NCBI GenBank assembly: GCA_023129355.1
Contig: JAGMCC010000045.1
Span: forward strand, 1-8,589
DNA from: Dehalococcoidia bacterium
GTDB taxonomy: Bacteria; Chloroflexota; Dehalococcoidia; E44-bin15
Direction of reading: 5' to 3'
DNA: 8,589 nucleotides
The position numbers and the translations under genes were made by a program. The notes beneath the pieces are model-generated. The model worked only from the letters and a program-made list of their open reading frames with translations. It had not been told where the DNA came from and did no database searches. Of this stretch, positions 5,662 to 8,589 are shown one piece after another (the first letter of the stretch is position 1; each line of letters begins with the position of its first letter).

Positions 5662-7140
5662 ATGAAACTTATTAAAACAACAAAGTCTATTTGTCCCGAA
5701 GATTTGAGGGTTCTGGATGCGGAATTATGGGAAATCGATGGCCAGGTTATCATAAAAAAGACCTGCCCCGAACACGGAAGCTTTGAGGATGTTTACTGGA
5801 GCGATTACCAGGAATACATGAGAGCCAATAGATATAGGGATGATGGGACTGGCTTAGATAGAGCGCGCGAAATAAAGCTCGGCTGCCCCTATGATTGCGG
5901 AATATGCCGGAACCACAGGACCCACACCGCCATGGTAATCCTGGATTTAACCAAAAGATGCAACCTACATTGCCCGATATGTTTCGCCCGTGGTGGGGAG
6001 GAGGATTATGAACCGACCATAGAGCAAATAAGAGGCATCCTGGAATATACCCAGGAAATCAATTACCCGATGAGGGTTCGAGTAGCAGGGAACAGTGGTG
6101 GTGAGCCTACGCTGAGGGATGACCTGCCGGAAATAATAAGAATGGAGAAAGAGCTAGGTTATGAATATATTCTGGTACTGACCAATGGAATAAGAATCGC
6201 AGAGGACATCGATTACTTTAAGAAAATTTGCGGCCCCAACGTATTTATATATCTGCAATTTGACGGCGTTACCCCTGAACCGTATATTAAAGCCAGGGGT
6301 CGTGACCTGTGGCCGATAAAGCAAAAAGTTATCGAAAACGCGAGAAAGATTGGCACAAACAAAGTTGTCTGTGTCCCCACTTTGGCAAAGGGGATCAATG
6401 ACCATCAGGTTGGCGATATTATTAGGTACGTTGCAGATAATTCCGACGTGATCAGGTTTATTGTTTTTCAACCGGTTACCTTTGCCGGAAGGATAGACAA
6501 AACCAAACTAAAAGAGATGAGAATTACTACCTCGGATGTCATGAGGCTCTGTGAAGAGCAAACAGACGGGCAAATCGCGAAAAGCGATTTCTTCTCACTT
6601 CCCATGAACCAGACACTGGCCAGGATCATGACCAAAGGACGCATACGTCACGATCTCCGCGTTCACCCCCACTGTGGAGTAATAACCGTTATCAACAAGA
6701 GAAAAGACAAACTATTTCCTGAGACCCGCCTTATCAGAAACGAAGAATTATACGACCACACACGCAGGGTCTTCGATCTTAACCAGTCTACAGTAAAATT
6801 GGCGTGGACGGTTGTGACCAGCACTATAAAATATGTCCATCCCAAGCTCTGGCTCAAGGTTGCACCTGTTGTGGTCGCTTTGAGTTGGAGCATGATGCGG
6901 CCGTTTACAGAAAATCGGCTTTGGAAAAACTGGTTTGTTGTATCGGTTATGCATTTTATGGATGCTTATAATTTTGATCTGGACAGGGTTCAAAGTTGTG
7001 CTCTTCACTATGGTGTTATTGACAAAGAAAAAAAAGGCAGGTTAATCCCCTGGTGCACCATGAACAGCATCCATAGACCTGCTGTAGAAGAGCAATTCGC
7101 CACTCAGGCAAAGGAAAAGGAGCCCCTCGGCATCGCCTGA
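5662..7140 (+). CDS. Radical SAM enzyme of the tetraether lipid synthase (MJ0619) family
   Basis: The family uses [4Fe-4S]-bound SAM radicals. Methanogen Tes joins two lipid tails carbon-to-carbon to make membrane-spanning lipids; MJ0619 was earlier described as a pterin methyltransferase, and most bacterial members are uncharacterised. Numbered from an alternative TTG start at 5635, motifs are: CP at 20-21 and CPEH at 44-47 (N-terminal rubredoxin-like region), and GCPYDCGIC (Cys84, 88, 91). The radical SAM CX3CX2C follows (Cys109, 113, 116), then GGEPT at 155-159 (SAM binding), HPHCG (Cys347), and CALHYG and PWC (Cys455, Cys474), which end the family. The second Cys of the usual N-terminal CPxC is Asp23. 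I prefer the ATG at 5662 (492 residues) because family similarity begins there (MKLIKTTKSICPE). Neither start has a well-spaced ribosome binding site, though AAAAGGGG lies at 5638-5645. A lipid substrate is inference from family only. Confidence 0.85.
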   Translation: MKLIKTTKSICPEDLRVLDAELWEIDGQVIIKKTCPEHGSFEDVYWSDYQEYMRANRYRDDGTGLDRAREIKLGCPYDCGICRNHRTHTAMVILDLTKRCNLHCPICFARGGEEDYEPTIEQIRGILEYTQEINYPMRVRVAGNSGGEPTLRDDLPEIIRMEKELGYEYILVLTNGIRIAEDIDYFKKICGPNVFIYLQFDGVTPEPYIKARGRDLWPIKQKVIENARKIGTNKVVCVPTLAKGINDHQVGDIIRYVADNSDVIRFIVFQPVTFAGRIDKTKLKEMRITTSDVMRLCEEQTDGQIAKSDFFSLPMNQTLARIMTKGRIRHDLRVHPHCGVITVINKRKDKLFPETRLIRNEELYDHTRRVFDLNQSTVKLAWTVVTSTIKYVHPKLWLKVAPVVVALSWSMMRPFTENRLWKNWFVVSVMHFMDAYNFDLDRVQSCALHYGVIDKEKKGRLIPWCTMNSIHRPAVEEQFATQAKEKEPLGIA

Positions 7141-7343
7141 TTGTGCAGCATCTCTCAGTACATAAGCCTTTGGCTAAGAAAACATACTTTGCCAGGCTGT
7201 TAGCGTGTTAGAAAGTTCCCTCAGTAGCAAACATCTTGTTGCCCCTAATGAAAACCAGAGGGATCTGGCAACCCTTGTTTAGCTTCTATAGAGCATGTCC
7301 TATGTCATCCGCAATAGCCATGTGACTGTTCCCCCGATGGATG
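7141..7343. other. Spacer after the Tes-like gene, no gene seen
   Basis: About 200 bp without a convincing gene. A short AGCC-TTT-GGCT hairpin follows the stop but has no T-run, so it is not a convincing terminator. GTTGCC and GGCAAC around 7239-7275 could form a 6-bp stem with a long loop. A minus-strand frame near 7322-7200 reads like protein (it includes CQIPLVFIRGNKM) but contains an in-frame TAG and no recognisable domain, so it may be a relic. Confidence 0.35.
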
Positions 7344-7372
7344 TTGACTCTCGTATATAAAGGTATTATCTT
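7344..7372 (+). promoter_or_regulatory. Promoter for the amzA-amrS operon
   Basis: TTGACT (7344-7349) and TATCTT (7367-7372) are separated by 17 bp, inside an AT-rich tract with TATATATA just downstream. Transcription would begin near 7379, about 43 nt before the ATG at 7422. This makes the upstream in-frame ATG at 7341 unlikely as the true start. Confidence 0.45.
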
Positions 7373-7421
7373 GCATATATATAGGCTGAGTTATACCACA
7401 CGGTCAAAGGCTAACGAATTT

Positions 7422-7961
7422 ATGAGTCGATTGTTTAAAGTGATAGGGCTCGTTCCTATAGGCAACGTAGATAAAGATTTCCTGGAGGATCTGAGACCAC
7501 CTCTGGAAAAAGTTTTTGGTCAGAGGGTGCGGATAGCCGGAAGAACAGCACTGCCCCGCGATAGCTGGAACCGGGACCGTGGCCAGCATCTTGCTTCATT
7601 GCTTCTGGCTGAGCTGTCCCCTCTACCCCACTTAGCCGATAGAGTTCTCGGGGTGGTTGATGTCGATATCTTTGCTCCTGGACTTAATTTTGTCTTTGGA
7701 CAGGCTGACATTACTGGGAGGAGAGCTCTTATCTCCCTGAAGCGCTTAAGGCAAGGGTTCTATGGCCTTCACCGGGATGAAGACCTCTTCCAGCAGCGGG
7801 CACTTAAGGAAGCAGTTCACGAGCTAGGACACACCTACGGACTTGGGCACTGCCCCGATCCTAGCTGTGTGATGCATTTTTCTAACAGCCTGCCTGATAC
7901 TGATTTGAAGGGATGGAACTTTTGCTCCTTCTGCCAGGAGAAGGTCAATCAGAAACTATAG
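7422..7961 (+). CDS. amzA: Archaemetzincin, zinc metalloprotease
   Basis: A 179-residue protein of normal length for prokaryotic archaemetzincins. The signature is complete: HELGHTYGLGHC (His133, Glu134, His137, His143 bind or activate the catalytic zinc). It is followed by CX4C-V-M (Cys144, Cys149, Met151, the metzincin Met turn) and CSFC (Cys168, Cys171), the four cysteines holding the second, structural zinc. No signal peptide or membrane segment is seen, so it should act in the cytoplasm. Physiological substrates of this family are largely unknown. The frame is open back to an ATG at 7341, but that codon lies in the promoter. The ATG at 7422 begins the conserved MSRLFKVIGLVPIG, with AAAGG at 7406-7410 as a possible ribosome binding site (11-nt spacer). 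It is followed 14 bp later by an AmrS-type gene, probably cotranscribed. Confidence 0.93.
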   Translation: MSRLFKVIGLVPIGNVDKDFLEDLRPPLEKVFGQRVRIAGRTALPRDSWNRDRGQHLASLLLAELSPLPHLADRVLGVVDVDIFAPGLNFVFGQADITGRRALISLKRLRQGFYGLHRDEDLFQQRALKEAVHELGHTYGLGHCPDPSCVMHFSNSLPDTDLKGWNFCSFCQEKVNQKL

Positions 7962-7975
7962 CCGGGTGTGCCGTG

Positions 7976-8589
7976 ATGGTTGAAGACCGCGTTAGAGAAG
8001 CTCTGCTTTATGAATCTCTTGGAGACAAGGTGCAGTGCCATACCTGTGAGAGAAGCTGCCTGATCCCTGAAGGAGAGACAGGCTTCTGTGCTACACGCAG
8101 GAACATTGGCGGTCGTCTTTACACCCTTGAGTACGGCGATATCTCCTCCATAAGTGCTAACCCTATTGAAAAGAAGCCCTTCTTTCACTTCTATCCGGGA
8201 ACAAAAGCCTTAACTATCGGCAGTTGGTCGTGTAACTTCAGTTGTCCCTGGTGTCAAAACTATGATATAAGCAAATCACCTCAGAACATAGGCCAGGGCC
8301 AGTATATAAGTCCGGCAGCATTTATTGAACTGATGAGGAAATACCACTGCCAGGGTACCAGTGTCTCCTTTAATGAGCCAACCTTGCTCCTTGAGTATTC
8401 TCTGGACATCTTTGAACTGGCCAGGGAGGAAGGCTACTACAATACCTATGTTACCAACGGCTACATGACCAGGCAGGCGCTGGAAATGCTGGTTGCTCAT
8501 GGCCTGGACGCAATGAATATTGATATAAAGGGTGAGGCTAAAGTGGTCAAAAGGTTCTGCGCTGCCGACGTAGATATAGTCTGGAGGAA
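7976..8589 (+). CDS. amrS: AmrS-like radical SAM enzyme (AmmeMemoRadiSam system), 3' end missing
   Basis: This gene runs off the window; 204 codons are visible of an expected 330 or so. It starts 14 bp after the archaemetzincin stop. GTG at 7973 is an alternative start one codon upstream. The N terminus carries four cysteines in the family pattern CHTCERSC...GFC (Cys21, 24, 28, 38), followed by NPIEKKPFFHFYPG (62-75). The radical SAM cluster motif is CNFSCPWC (Cys86, 90, 93), CX3CX2C, and FNEPT follows at about 137-141. This set distinguishes AmrS from plain pyruvate-formate-lyase activases, its close relatives. The AMMECR1, Memo and radical SAM proteins form a widely linked trio in archaea and bacteria whose substrate is not established. 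Memo and AMMECR1 genes are not in the visible part and could follow downstream. The ribosome binding site is weak (GGGTG at 7964-7968), so coupling to amzA translation is plausible. Confidence 0.88.
   Translation, partial: MVEDRVREALLYESLGDKVQCHTCERSCLIPEGETGFCATRRNIGGRLYTLEYGDISSISANPIEKKPFFHFYPGTKALTIGSWSCNFSCPWCQNYDISKSPQNIGQGQYISPAAFIELMRKYHCQGTSVSFNEPTLLLEYSLDIFELAREEGYYNTYVTNGYMTRQALEMLVAHGLDAMNIDIKGEAKVVKRFCAADVDIVWR

Noticed and set aside
7341..7421. N-terminal extension of the archaemetzincin from the ATG at 7341
   Set aside because: The codon sits at the -35 box of a likely promoter, lacks a ribosome binding site, and family similarity starts at the ATG at 7422.

Overview
The window most likely comes from a bacterium, probably a Chloroflexota (Dehalococcoidia-type) genome, although several of its genes are best known from archaea. 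The bacterial signals are direct. There is an AAGGAGG ribosome binding site before the gene starting at 1288. There are sigma70-type promoters, the best being TTGACA-17-TATTAT at 5463-5491 and TTGTCT-17-TATAAT at 2478-2450 on the minus strand. GTG and possibly TTG starts are also plausible. The archaeal flavour comes from an STT3/AglB-type oligosaccharyltransferase, a radical SAM enzyme of the tetraether lipid synthase (MJ0619) family, an archaemetzincin and an AmrS-type radical SAM protein. The lineage is an inference; no rRNA or other marker gene is present.

Layout, left to right. At 82-375 (+) lies a small two-helix membrane protein with an acidic repeat tail. It converges on 470-1288 (-), a membrane protein with a long Lys/Ala/Glu histone-H1-like or TolA-like tail. 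At 1395-2415 (-) is a dead gene for a secreted LamG (concanavalin-A-like) surface protein. Its promoter, start, signal peptide and most of its LamG fold can still be read, but only by crossing three frame changes and four stop codons. The stretch 2416-2907 holds that old promoter and short palindromes but no convincing gene. At 2908-5385 (-) is the STT3 oligosaccharyltransferase, with an internal 50-residue tandem duplication. Divergent promoters lie at 5395-5423 (-) and 5463-5491 (+). The minus one would give an almost leaderless stt3 transcript. The plus one reads into a Tes-like radical SAM gene (5662-7140) through a leader of about 160 nt. After a 280-bp gap with its own promoter comes a likely operon: archaemetzincin (7422-7961) and, 14 bp later, an amrS-like radical SAM gene (7976 to the window end, incomplete).

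How the genes fit together. STT3, the Tes-like enzyme, the LamG remnant and the two small membrane proteins all concern the cell envelope: surface-protein N-glycosylation, membrane lipids and surface adhesion. The dead LamG protein still carries at least five N-X-S/T sequons and sits beside the glycosyltransferase, so it may once have been a substrate. The amzA-amrS pair is separate and of unknown physiological role. I see no tRNA, rRNA, CRISPR array, insertion sequence or strong rho-independent terminator. The most unusual items are the STT3 duplication, the Lys/Ala membrane protein, the decayed sequon-rich surface gene and the missing N-terminal cysteine of the Tes-like protein.
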